From the NCBI GenBank assembly GCA_905331475.1, contig CAJNYU010003455.1:62001-126000 (forward strand): a DNA stretch of 64,000 nt, given 5' to 3'. The notes under the pieces are model-generated. The model ran no database searches, was not told the origin of the DNA, and saw nothing but the letters and a program-made list of their open reading frames with translations. Numbering within the stretch: position 1 is the first letter of the stretch; each line of letters starts with the position of its first letter. Of the stretch, positions 1 to 12,200 are shown piece by piece. A program made the position numbers and the translations under genes. Source of the stretch: Rotaria socialis (Eukaryota > Rotifera > Eurotatoria > Philodinida > Philodinidae).

Positions 1-47
1 AAGAAAAAGAAATCATATGCAATTCGTTTTGTGTTCATTTTCAATAG

Positions 48-2691
48 GTTCATTGAATTCATGTTATCAAACGGTAATGGGAAATCAAATGTGTCATACA
101 GAAATAATGGAATGCATACTTCAACTTGATTCATCATCATCGTCGTCGCCATCGCAAAATGAAACGAATACTGATGGTGATGCAGTGGGTAACTTCGGTT
201 TTACACTACAAGGTGCTTCATTTGCATCGGATATATTAATGCAACCACCTATCATCGGATATTTGGAACCAGGTGGCGTCGCCGAAAGGTATTATTAGAT
301 AATCAGAAGAAAATAAACATGTCAAATAATGAAGAATTCCTTAAGCGTTCTTCTCTTATTTTGATAACATTAAGAGTAATAGACAATGATATAACTAAAA
401 CATTTGATTACAATGTTTACAATAGAGAGTTTTATTGAGAAATATCGCATTGATTTATTTCGATTTAGATCGGGTATACTTCAACCAGGCGATCGTATTC
501 TTTCTATCAATGGTCAACAATTAGAAGGCATGACATTAGAAGACGCTCGAACAATAATCAAAGAATCAAATAATCGAATGCATTTTGAAATTGAATTTGA
601 TGTTGCTGGTATTTATTGTCTTAATTGTTAGTCATTGAAAACATTTTCTTTTCGATTAGATTCTGTCATGCTTTCGTCTGGTACATGTCAAGTAAAAATT
701 CTACGAAAAAATCTTGATCTTGGCCTGTCAGTAACTTGTACGTATTTATTCATTTTATCTATCAATCTTTTCAAATTTTATAAATCATTATTTTTGAAGA
801 TCCACGTTTAGCACGAACTGATGAAGTTCCAATAATAAATGATGTTAAACGTGGCAGTATTGCTTATCGTTGTGGAATGATTCAATCAGGCGATCGTTTA
901 CTATCGATTGATACACATTCGTTACGTGGAAAAAGTTTAAATGAAATTATTTTATTATTAAAAAATTGTGATGATATCGTAAGATTGAAAATAAAAAAGG
1001 ACGATATCTATGCTGAAGATAATCTTTCGGAAAATGTTGTTGTTTATAAAGTACAATTAATTCGACAAGGGTAAAATCAAAGAAACGAAAAAGGAAAAGA
1101 AAATAGTCTAATTTATTTTCTTAGTGGTCCACTTGGTTTAACAATATCGGGTAGCGAAGATATATTTGAGCCTATTGTTGTTTCAGATTTATGTGAAGGT
1201 GGCTTAGCAGATAAGTAAGTTTTCCAAAAACTAAAAATTTCTGCTATAATTAACAATTAATTCCCTGTAGAACAAATGCAATTCATATCGGTGATCGAAT
1301 ATTAGCGATCAATGATATTAGTCTACGTGGCAAAGGTCTTAATGAAGCCATTAAATTATTGCAAGCAAGTAGTGATGAAATAACATTAAAAATCTCTCGA
1401 ACAATCCATCCACAACAAAGTATTTCAATCGAAAAATAAAGTTTATAATTTCGTTCTTTTCCCTCTTCTACAGAATTAGCACGTTCATTTCATCATCATC
1501 ATCATCATCCCGATGAATATACTCCATCAGTTGATTCGGCTATGGAATCGTGGGATGGTTCAAATGCAGATCATCGTTTCAGTGACAATTGCGAATTGAC
1601 AAAAGACATTATTGTTAATGACCATCAGCAACATTCAAATTATCAAGATACTCCAACAACACATCACTTGTCACGAAGTAAGTAAGAAACAAATGAACAA
1701 GTGATTTTTTTTATCTAACCTTGTGAGTCGTTTTGTTTAAATAAGCAATAAAACTGAAGGTTATGATTTTTCCATGAATTAAATAATGACTTTAATTATA
1801 ATGTTTCGTTTTCGTTTTATCAAGGCGATTTTGTTCTCAAACCTCATCAAACACATTCGATACCAATCACCATACATTCGAGTCGTTCAACAGGTATTAC
1901 AACACCTACCTCGGGATTTCGAACACCACCAACAAATGGTCGTCCGCTTGAAGCCATACGTCATTCAGATACTGGAGATAGTATGAATGGAAATGAACAT
2001 AAATTTTCAACAGTATTAAATGAAAAACCTTTAAAAAATAATATGAATATTTACGATACTAAATATGATAATTGTTCGGCATCAACAAATCGACCAAAGC
2101 ACGATACAATTACATTAATACTTAGACGCGATAAACGCGTACTTGACTTTGGTTTTTCAATATCCGATCGACTTTATGGTACTGGAGTTTATGTTAATAA
2201 AATACGTCCCAATGGGCCAGCTGAATTAGAAGGGACATTAGTACCAATGATGAGAATTTATAAAGTATGTCAAATGTTAACAATTGAAAAACTGAATCAT
2301 TTGAATACGTAATTTTTCTTTTGTTTTGTTTCTATAGGTAAATAATACAGATGTAACACGCATGGAATGTGGTCAAGTAGTACCATTACTAGCTTCATCT
2401 GCAGATGAATTAAGTCTAGTTGTTGGTCGACGACCAGCTCCTATGTTCGATGAAACAGATGAACTATTCGATATTGATGAAGATGAACACCAACCAACTA
2501 TTGTCAATGATTGTCCGGTATGGAATTCATCCATAACTGAAACTATTCACGAAAACGCCAATACTAACAACAACAATAATAATAATAATAATAACAACAA
2601 CGATAATCATGATAATAATACTGCGAGTTCGAATATGACTACAACTAATTCATTTTCACTTCTTTCTCAGTCGAAAACAAGTACTGTATGA
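48..2691 (+). CDS. GRIP1: GRIP1/2-like multi-PDZ scaffold, 3' part (PDZ4-PDZ7)
   Basis: Incomplete at the left edge. Exons 48-288, 469-608, 660-737, 800-1070, 1125-1214, 1271-1419, 1474-1677, 1825-2264 and 2338-2691 join in frame to 654 residues ending in TGA. Four PDZ domains are visible by their carboxylate-binding loops: FGFTL (about residue 45), LGLSV (about 145), LGLTI (about 250) and FGFSI (about 495). The repeated GDRILSIN / GDRLLSID / GDRILAIN motifs also mark them. Order, spacing and the PDZ4-PDZ5 junction (EIEFDVA) resemble GRIP PDZ4 to PDZ7, and the divergent last PDZ resembles GRIP PDZ7. GRIP proteins are cytoplasmic scaffolds that bind receptor C-termini. The linker before PDZ7 has a short His run, and the tail after PDZ7 has an Asn-rich tract near 2568-2600. 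The N-terminal PDZ domains lie outside the window. Family call confident; GRIP1 against GRIP2 cannot be decided. Confidence 0.88.
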
Positions 2692-4683
2692 AAAATAAAA
2701 ACATCACAGAGTTTGCAAGCGTGTTCATCTAGTCAATTTCAGACGTTCATATACACTCACATATCCTATACTCTCTCATTTGTGTACATATTTTCTAACT
2801 TGTGAACAGAAATTCGGTATCAAGTGTATTCTTTTTCTTTTTGTTTTCTTTTTCTTTTTGTTATTGGCATATCCGTATATAGAATTGTATTACATTTTGA
2901 TTTTAACATGTCTTATTTGCTACAGACGAAATAACAACAAATCAAATCGATCAATATTTAAAAACTAAACATATAATGCGAACGCTTGATCCTCATGTAC
3001 CTATTTCGAGATTAATAACATAGATAACATTGTAATCGAGGTCATACATAATGATTTATTTATTGTCTATTTCTCGATTAGATTATAATAACAAACAAAT
3101 AAATACACATACGCAGACATGAACTGTTATCTAATAATTACCAATAACATATGTAGAAAGATATTCAATTAAGATCAGGATATTGACGTAAAGTAATTTG
3201 AGAACAAGTAAAGCATTTTCTGATAATAGATGAAATATAGTATTTATTAAATTGGCAGAATAATTAGCCTTCTTGGAGAATGAGAACAAGAATATTGATT
3301 AAAGGCATTTTGATGGATGGGTTTGCTTCGTCCATAAAAAGTTCTTTATCTTAATATTAAATATAAGCCTTGAATTTTGTCATACTGAATATGATTGATT
3401 TCGGGTGATCTATCAAAAACTAGAATAACCTTGCGCTAATTCTTTAGAAAACAACAAAGTGAAAACAAGAATGAGACTATGATACATCTAATATATGGCA
3501 CGAAAATCTGCGTATGAACTAAGAGATGACTCGTATATCGTGACAAATATCGTCATGTTCTCCAGAACGCTGGCATACCGCTATCCGACAGCTGATATCT
3601 CCAATTAATCTGCTATCGTTTATTAGCTAGATAAGAAGACTGATGTCAAAATATCAATCTGCAGATATGAACTGTTGTTTAGAGTCTTTCATTTTTTCGA
3701 TGATGAGCAAATGTCTAATGTATCTCTATTTTTACTAGGACATAAACCGACTGCAAAATGACTATTTCTCACGAAATTCATCGGTATCATTGCGTTTCCA
3801 TTCAGATTTTCCTATTGGAACGTTGTAGAAATTTTAAAGAGAATTTTTTATGTTTTGGCTCAAGTCCACAAATCTTAATTGTAAAGGTGTCCTTTTCGTT
3901 TTGAGATCAATCGTATTGAAAAAGAATTTTTTTTCTCATTTTAAATCTCATAATTTTCAATTGGAATGAAAAATTAAACGAAATCATTTTTGGCACGGTT
4001 GATTTTTTCGTAATGTCCATTTTTGTTGATGGATAGTTACCTATCAACTATATTAGACACCATAGAATGCGTGTGCCAATTTAAATGTTGCATTATACAA
4101 AATCAAGCATATCCTTATTTTGTTTTTCAAATCTTTCCTAAGGAATACTGCCAAGTGAGCGAACAGCTGATGATCTAATAATTATTAGATAGTACCCGAA
4201 TATGAATATCGTGATCCAATAAGGAATATTCGATGATAGTTGTTGATTTTGTTAGGTGTGAAAAAAGGTTTATTCAATTTCGACATAGCTATGGCGAAGA
4301 AAAGTCGAGTGATCGAGACAATAACTGCTGTATTTTTTTCTATACCCGTCACCTTTTATGCTAATCAATCATTAAAACCTTGTCGATGACTGTATCAACA
4401 TATAATTAAAGACTACAGTCTTCATGCACGTTATGTGCCTGGAAATATTCGATTCAGTTTCGGCTTCTCTGCTTTGTGTGTTTGCGCGAACCTTCTCAAC
4501 AAAAACTTGATGATTACTGGTTGCTCTTATCGAACAAGGCAGTTGTAAGCATATATTCAGCAATAGTAAAAGATTCTAATTTGAATCAGTCGTTTCTAAA
4601 GTACCCAAAAACATGAACAAATAGTTCATTCGAAGTTCATATTATTTTTTGTACTTAAACACAAAACGGTGATTTGTTTTAAA
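2692..4683. other. Intergenic, between convergent GRIP and NHE genes
   Basis: AT-rich 3' flanks of two convergent genes. An AATAAA-like stretch follows the GRIP stop directly (about 2692-2701). Short open frames here have no recognisable domain or splice-supported continuation. I see no RNA gene or repeat. Confidence 0.6.
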
Positions 4684-7557
4684 TTAAAAACGGCTTTTTT
4701 CTCCATCTTCCGATGATGATTGAATTGCTGCTGTTGAAGCTACAGAGAACAAAAATTCATCGCTAATGAGAAAGAATTTCTATATTCTAACCATTTCGAT
4801 TTTTTCTTTGTCTTGTTGAACTTTCCACTGGTTGCTCTGTCGCCGAGTTCCGCGATTCAAACATCGATGATGGTTGTAGAATATGTATTATAGTCGAATC
4901 AAGATCTTCGTCTCTTTCTATTTCATCTTGACTTCGTACATGAATTGTTGCCTCAAACAAAATAAAAAAATAAACAATTTAATTCAAATCTATTCATACT
5001 CGTCGATGGACATCAAACATTTTGGATTGAAGAAAATTTTTTATGTCAGCAGGTTTTGTTAATGATAATAATGGTGAATCTGATGATGACAATCTTGCAG
5101 CATCTCCATGTTTATTTATACTAATAAAAGAAGCATGACAACATGGGAAAGTGTGAAATGAAAAATACAAACACAATCGATGAAACGCTTGTGTGCCGAC
5201 TACTAGACGGCGAAAATTCAATAACTGGAATTTGAGCCTGTGATTGACTTGTTGTTGTGGGTTTTGTAGCCGGCTGTTCTTCGTGTAATTTAATAGCTGT
5301 TTGCAAATCAATATTACGAAATGTTTGCCATAAACGTAAATCAAGTTTTTCTTCGGGTTGTTCACGTAATAGCCATTTTTTCATGTAATTTTGATCAAAT
5401 TTACTATATCTAAAAGTAATTATAAATATTTTAGTCTCGGGTTAGATTTTCCGTTTTAATTCTTACTTATTACGAAGAGAATTTGCACCAGTTATACCTG
5501 CAATATCTTCAAGACAAGTCATAACATGATCCATCATCTTGTGAAAACCAAATAATAATGAACGAATGAATTTATTTATTTATCTAATTACTGTTGTTTT
5601 CGTTTAAACTTACACGATTGGTTAACGTTGCACTCATTGTTGGCTCTTCGATTTGTTTTCGCCGTACATTAAGTAATTTAACTAACGGGCCCAATGTTGT
5701 ACCCTAAGAAAAATTTTAAAAAAAATTGCTCTTCTTCAATGTTTTTAATTTAGTATACTTGTACAAAAACAGTGAATAGAACAACAACAGTAGCGGCTGT
5801 TATAAATTCTTTTTTTCTCGGTACTAATCTTTCATCTAAGACAAGTGCAAGTGCAAATGCAAGTGCACCACGAAGACCACCATAAGACATAATTAACATA
5901 TCAATTCGTGTCAATTCAAGTAGACGTCGAAGATTAGCCAGATTAGCAAATATAGCAACACCTGTTAACCATAGAAAAAAAGAACATTTTCATTGAAATG
6001 TTAACAAACAAAATCTAAGTATGTTCTTATTTTTACAAACCAATAGCTCGATATATTAGGCACGATAGTAGAGTAACAATAACAAAACCTGTATTCCATG
6101 TTTGCTGTTCAGATACAGTAGTTAAACCCATAAACATAAATATAATTGTTTCCATTACAGTTGAAGCCATTTTAAGAACATATTCAATAGTTGCCATCGA
6201 TTTTTTTGTTATATTATATTCAACATATTGTTTTACCATCTTAAATAAATTATAGTAAAATAACAAAACTCATATTTTCATACTTACCATTCCACATATC
6301 GTTATGCTAAATATCAAATAAGGAAAGAAACAAAAATGAAAGAGTTTTGACTGAAAATAAAACTTACGCTAGAATGCCAGATAGTCCAGTCATTTCAGCA
6401 ATGATATAAGCGATATACGCATAAACAAATACAATGAGTGGTTCAAGTACTGGTGTTCGTTCGGTAAATTTTGTCATAAAAACAGCCATAAAACCAAAAG
6501 CAATACCAATAAGAACACCACCAATAGTTACAACAAAAAAAGATACAAAGCCAAGAATAAAATCGTCTGCAGTTAAATTGTTTTGGCCAATAGTTAGAAA
6601 ACTTGCGAACATTCGATAGAGTACCTTACAACAAATTAAAAAAAATGAATCAATAGATTTCGACTTGCAGTTATATGATAAGAACTTCTGTTTAAATTTT
6701 ATTTGCTAGAAAAATACTCGTCAACTCCTTGTGTGACTATGAAAACTCAAATGTTATGTTTAACTAGTGATACACTACTAAACAAAGATTCCTACGATAT
6801 TTCTCGCTTACAATGGAAACAGCATCATTGAAAAGGGATTCTCCAAAGACAACAATATATAATGTATCATTCACACGAATTTCCACAAACGTTGCTAATA
6901 CAGCTATTGGATCAACAGCAGTAATAAATGACGCAAAAAGAAGACATTCAAGTAATGCAAAATCTGTACCACCATAGAACATTGTTTTTCCGAATGCCCA
7001 TATTGTTAAACCAATACACATTGTATTAAAAATTTTATTGAGTACCGCCAATAAAAGTATTGTTCCAATATTATCAAAAAAAGCTCGTTTAGGTAAAAAA
7101 TAGCCTGTTTCAAGAACAATCGGTGGTAGTAAAAATAAAAAAAACATATCACTATTGAGTATGTAAATTCGTTTTTCTTCTTCAAGATGTGTTACATATA
7201 AAAGAATACCAACAATAATGCCCAAAATAATCAGCAGACAATTTTCAGGAAACTTTTTTGTTAAACGATGTGATAAATGAAATACTAGTGCAAAAAAAAT
7301 GAAAATTATAGATTGAAATAAATATTCTTTTCTGTTATACCAATTTTAGCTAAAATACCAAGTAGAATCCAAAGGCATATGCCAAATACATTGGAAACAT
7401 GTTCAAATGTAACTTGAACAATCGGAAAATGAGGTCGATCAACTGTTGTATTTGATGATGAAGATGATGAAGATGATGAAGATGGTGAACCATCGACAAG
7501 AGATGCACAGCTAATCAAAATAATTGCAGATGAAAGTTCTTTCATATTAAAGATCAA
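4684..7557 (-). CDS. SLC9A: Sodium/proton exchanger (NHE, SLC9A family)
   Basis: Multi-pass antiporter exchanging Na+ for H+. Exons on the minus strand: 7557-7341, 7284-6812, 6624-6368, 6306-6288 (19 nt), 6239-6041, 5961-5759, 5703-5614, 5537-5467, then from 5409 with less certain ends (about 5409-5200, about 5136-5004, about 4950-4793) and a last exon 4739-4684 ending TAA. All junctions through 5467 agree in phase. The start has a hydrophobic signal-like segment followed by a Ser tract. Family hallmarks are LLPPIVLETGYFLP, the VFGESLFNDAVSIV signature with the conserved Asp, GITICGM-like ITICGM, and GGLRGALAFALAL. The cytosolic start MTCLEDIAG is typical of plasma-membrane NHEs. Either ATG, 7557 or 7545, could be the start. 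One intron between about 5200 and 5136 could not be placed exactly: the downstream frame needs a phase-2 donor and none there is strong. Predicted length is about 650-690 residues. The last exon adds a short Ser-rich tail. Confidence 0.87.
6288..6306 (-). other. 19-nt internal microexon of the exchanger
   Basis: Bounded by TTAG on its 5' side and GTAAGT on its 3' side. It restores phase between exons 6624-6368 and 6239-6041 and encodes most of ITICGM, a conserved NHE segment. Without it the neighbouring exons are out of frame. Confidence 0.82.
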
Positions 7558-9223
7558 TGTCTGTACGTTGTCGACTAGCGATATTCCTTTCTTTTAGGAA
7601 GAAAAGTAGAGACGTAATATAAATGTGAATAGCGAGTGCTTCTATCCGTTTTTTTCTACTTTTTATTTTATTCAATCATGACAGAACATTAATTTACCAT
7701 TAAGCATAAGAAAGAAAAGAAACAGCCAATATTATTAATGATAACTAGGTTAAGTATCGAACGAAATTGTTGTTATGATTCTTCGTAGTTCAAGATAACC
7801 ATTTTTTGACAATATTTTATTATGAAACGAAAATCAAATTATGGAGAATAATCTTTTATTATTGCTAAACTCAGCTAAATATATTATTCGCTTCGAAACT
7901 ATATCCTTTATTTATCCATAAAATAGATTCGATGCCATAAACTTGAATACTTATATTTGTCTACGATCAATGCTTACATGTACACGGAGTGCTTTATAGT
8001 ACAATATATCAATATAATTAACATGGAGAAGTAAAATAAAATAGCATTATATAAATTTTGCAATAGTAAATGGTATAATCTCGAAACGAAACGAGTAGGA
8101 TAAAAGAGAAGATAAATAATAAAATCTGTATTTTGTTTGTCTGTTTGTATTCAAATGTTTTAATCATTATCCTAGAACAAAGTAATGAACGAAGATCTTA
8201 CATTTAGATTTCGAATGAATACTAGTTTCTAGATATATATATATATTAATCAAACAGTTTTTCTTCAATATTGATTTTAGTTCCTATGTTTATGATGCCG
8301 TTCTTAACATATCGAAGATTTCTCTATTGAGACAAACCGAATATCTCATAAATAATTTTGAAAAATAAAAAATAAAAGATTTCAATCGTTTATCGTTGGA
8401 GTTTATTGATGTGAATATTTTTCTCTAAACTAATTATAATCCTGAGATGTTTAAATTAGTCATTAAATATATAGATCCCTCGTAAACAATGTGAATTTAT
8501 TGTAAACAGATATTCCGCCATGAATACAGATGAAAATGTTTTCAAGAATATGTTCTGCTATATATATCCTTAATTACGTATATGTTAGATGCAATATTCT
8601 TTTCTAATTTGAAATTACGAAATCGATTATTGCATTTTATCATAGTTAGAAATTTGTCGAATATCATAGAAAAGTTTTTTTCTAATATAAAAATTCTTTC
8701 ATTGGTTAAGTATTTCATATTCAATTTTTTATTAGTTTTTTAAATTACATAAATTGTAAATATCTTTATTTTATTACTATCACACAATGAATGTGTAAAT
8801 AAAAACGGATCGATATTTCTTTTGAAGATTTTCGTAATTATCATTATCTTACGATTCGTTATGCATATGCAAAAACCAGAAGATTAGTTTTTTTCTTTTT
8901 TTTTGATAAAATAAAAATAGAAATGATTACTATGCTCATTTTTTCACACTATTACATTCAACATCGGAAACGTTTTTTTAGGTGCAGCAAACAACTCCTA
9001 TTCTTCTAAGTTTATATTTGAATGCAAGTGTTAACTCTGTTCTTGATTGCATCATTTTCTTTGATTTAAATCTTAGAAGCATGTGTGTGACATCTGTAGA
9101 AGTGTTGGCATATCAACGAAAACTAGAAGCCAGTCAATAAAGGTGTGGTATGATTCATTGGTGACGAAAACAACAACGCGTCCATTTACTTGCATTTGAG
9201 TTACTGATAATAGGTTATTAAAA
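7558..9223. other. Intergenic, between divergent NHE and GSAP genes
   Basis: This 1.7-kb AT-rich stretch separates two divergent starts, so it should hold both promoters. I could identify no specific promoter element. A short AT run lies near 8228-8247. No coding exon or RNA gene is supported. Confidence 0.5.
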
Positions 9224-12200
9224 ATGGTTCTTCTTGCAGTAAAACAATTAGAAAAAAGTATACGTATAGTAATTATCTACATTCATTTAGTTAATTGGAA
9301 TTTTTGTTTTGTTTTAAAGGTATATCTACCAATGATATGGATAATGTATCCATACTTGGCTTGGACCAAGGCTGTATTTTATTGTTTGCTGCGACAACTC
9401 TTTCTCGAGTAACGAGTGTTTTTGTTTTCTTCCAATTTATTTACTAGTATTTTATAAAAAATAGAATTCATCGACTCCACGATCAATCATCGGCGGTGTT
9501 GACTTAATGGACGGTGATCAAAAAGTAATTATTTTTCAATTTAATAAATATGAAATTGAATTTTATTCTATTATCATTTTTGCAAGATCTATCATCGCCA
9601 TCCATCATGCGTCAAAATCACACATGCCAGTATTAATGCATCACGATCATTATGTTGTAAGTTAATGTATTTTCTATTCGATTGTATATTTTTGTTTGCC
9701 AAAACAATATCTAATATACTAATATAGGCTTTGTAACACGTTCAGGTTAGCTGTGATAAATTGTTCAAATGATAATATTTTTTTGGGAAATTGTTCGCAA
9801 GAGGAAATTCCTCTAACTGATCAATGGCTATTTAGCTGAGAATATATATACAATTATAAACAGATCTCACGATCTTATCTGATTATTGCAGAGATGTTTT
9901 ACGTTTACAGTATTATCTTAAAAACAAATGTCATAATCTCTTCACCAGTAAATTCTGTTGATGATGTCTACTTGAAACTTTGTATAGAAACAGAATTTCA
10001 CGGGCATAACTTCTCGTGCGATTTAGTAGTCGAAAAGCATTTCACCCTAAAGAAACGGTGGCGTGCACTGAAAAAAAATATTGTGAAAGTAAGACATCTC
10101 AGAATTAATCTGATTCGACTGCTAGCTCTTTTCAAGATACTCAGTTCGTTTGGGTTCGGGCTATGTGCTTAACTTCGATTTATCACTAAAAGGAACAGAC
10201 TCGTTAATATGATTGTTTTTGTCTTTACAGAATCATATGCTTTTGATGTATTTGTCGCTGAAATTGGTTCATCAAACTCAGGACGTTTATTTTCACTTAA
10301 ATTTCCACGTTCCAGTTCAATCCGAGCCTATTTCGCACCTAACGATGTTATTTTGTTACTTAATCGTGATGGTTTGAAATTAATTTAGAACAAAAAAAAA
10401 ATCATAGGTAATATTTTTATTTTATTTAGTCGTCACTCTATTTCGAATGCCTAATAGTGGCAATGCTTTGGTATGTTATATACAGATTGGAGGAAAAAAA
10501 TGTTTGTTTTTTATTTCAATTTAATAGGATAAAGCCTATGTTGTTGATAGAGATGCACAAATAAGCAACTGCATTTATTATCAATGGGATACAATTCAAC
10601 AACGATTACACGTCATACAAACACGTCAGCCAGGATTAATAAAAGCAACGCCAACAACCGAATTTGATGCCTTGGTCTATAAAGCTTTTACCATAAATGC
10701 TAGAGGCCAATTCGATAATATTGTAAGTCGATTTCTCTATGAATCAAATTTAATATTCTTTAATTCTAGATGAAAATTGATTTCGATTTTAAACTACCGG
10801 GTAAATATCTAATTCATGAAACTGATCTATCGTGAGTAGAGGTACTTGTTAAGTTACTGTTATCGTATTTGGTTAAACACCATTTGCTATATCAGGAATT
10901 TTAACTCCCGTACTCTCGATTCTATTGACACAGTTTTGCATACAAACTCATCTAATACAGAAGATATTTCTTCAATAAAAATAATAGACCTATAAGCAGT
11001 ATATATCGCACGCTGAGCTCGTATATACATCAATAGAGATCATAAAGAGTTGTGAGATATGTTATTATTTAAAACTATTTCTCGTGCTAGGAAATTTTTC
11101 TCATCTACTTAGACCTTTCTCTGCCTAATTCTAGCTTAGAGTGTTTAGGAAAAGTGTCAAAAATACGTCGTCTCTAAACTTGTTGCACCCACTTTAGTTT
11201 TTGTTAAAATATATAGAATTCATTTTTAGAACCTGCATCAAGCCAATTGATTTTCGAAATACTTTCCAGTGAGACAAGTCTTTTTCTTTGTTGGCAATCA
11301 ACAATGAAAGTAAAATAAATGTTTTAATATTGAATATTTCATAGTAAAAATCCTTTTTTTCAAGGAAGAAAGTCAAAAAGTTGAATACGCAGTTGTTTCA
11401 CTTGGCCATGGTCTGTTCAACAATCGATTTATTGTTGTTTTTTTTTCTGGAAACTAAATAAATATCTTTTCAGGTCGAAGTCTTTATCTATCGAAATCAT
11501 TACAGCAAGGGCATTGGGAAATATTTCAATCTCGTCGAGTTCATTTTGGTCTCATTGGTAAATTTGAGACTCTGTTTTTCTTTTTAAATTCTTATAAGTT
11601 ATGTATGAACTTTATATTTAGATGGAGATTATGTTTTTGCTGCTTTACGCGGCGAATTTATTCATTTACTTAATTTTAACGTTCAATTAAATTTTCTTAA
11701 TCATCTTTTTATTCCTTATGATTCAAATAGTTTACCATATGATACAAAATATACAACACAACGTGGACTTTTTACGAAAACATCAACGTTGCTCTATGAA
11801 AAGAGAAATATTTCTACGTACACGATTAAAATAAATCCTGATGAACTCATTCGAACACTTTCACCAGTTACAGTGGAGTCAATTATTGCTTATGGAGTAG
11901 TAGCCGCTAATAATAATGCTATTGTAGCAGAAATACTGCACCATATTTTATTCGTTATGTACGATGATTTGAATACAAAAGCGTATATCAAAGAAATTCT
12001 TACTGGTAAGTTACCTTTTTTAAGGAGATAATTAATATTATGTTGGAAATGAATTGTTAAATTTTTATGACACCAGTCTAGTCATACAAAACTTATGCGT
12101 AGTAAACCACTTCTGAAAAAATAAGTGAAAGAAAAATGAAGAAATGTACTTCCATATAGACAAACAAAAATATTTTTATTTATCTCTTGAATATAAATGA

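Noticed and set aside
4994..5365. 123-codon minus-strand frame over the exchanger's C-terminal exons
   Set aside because: It overlaps the real exon (5409 to about 5200) in another frame. Only its last 40 codons coincide with a probable real exon.
9894..10172. 92-codon frame between GSAP exons
   Set aside because: It lies inside the intron 9746-10230, which has matching phase on both sides, and shows no family similarity.
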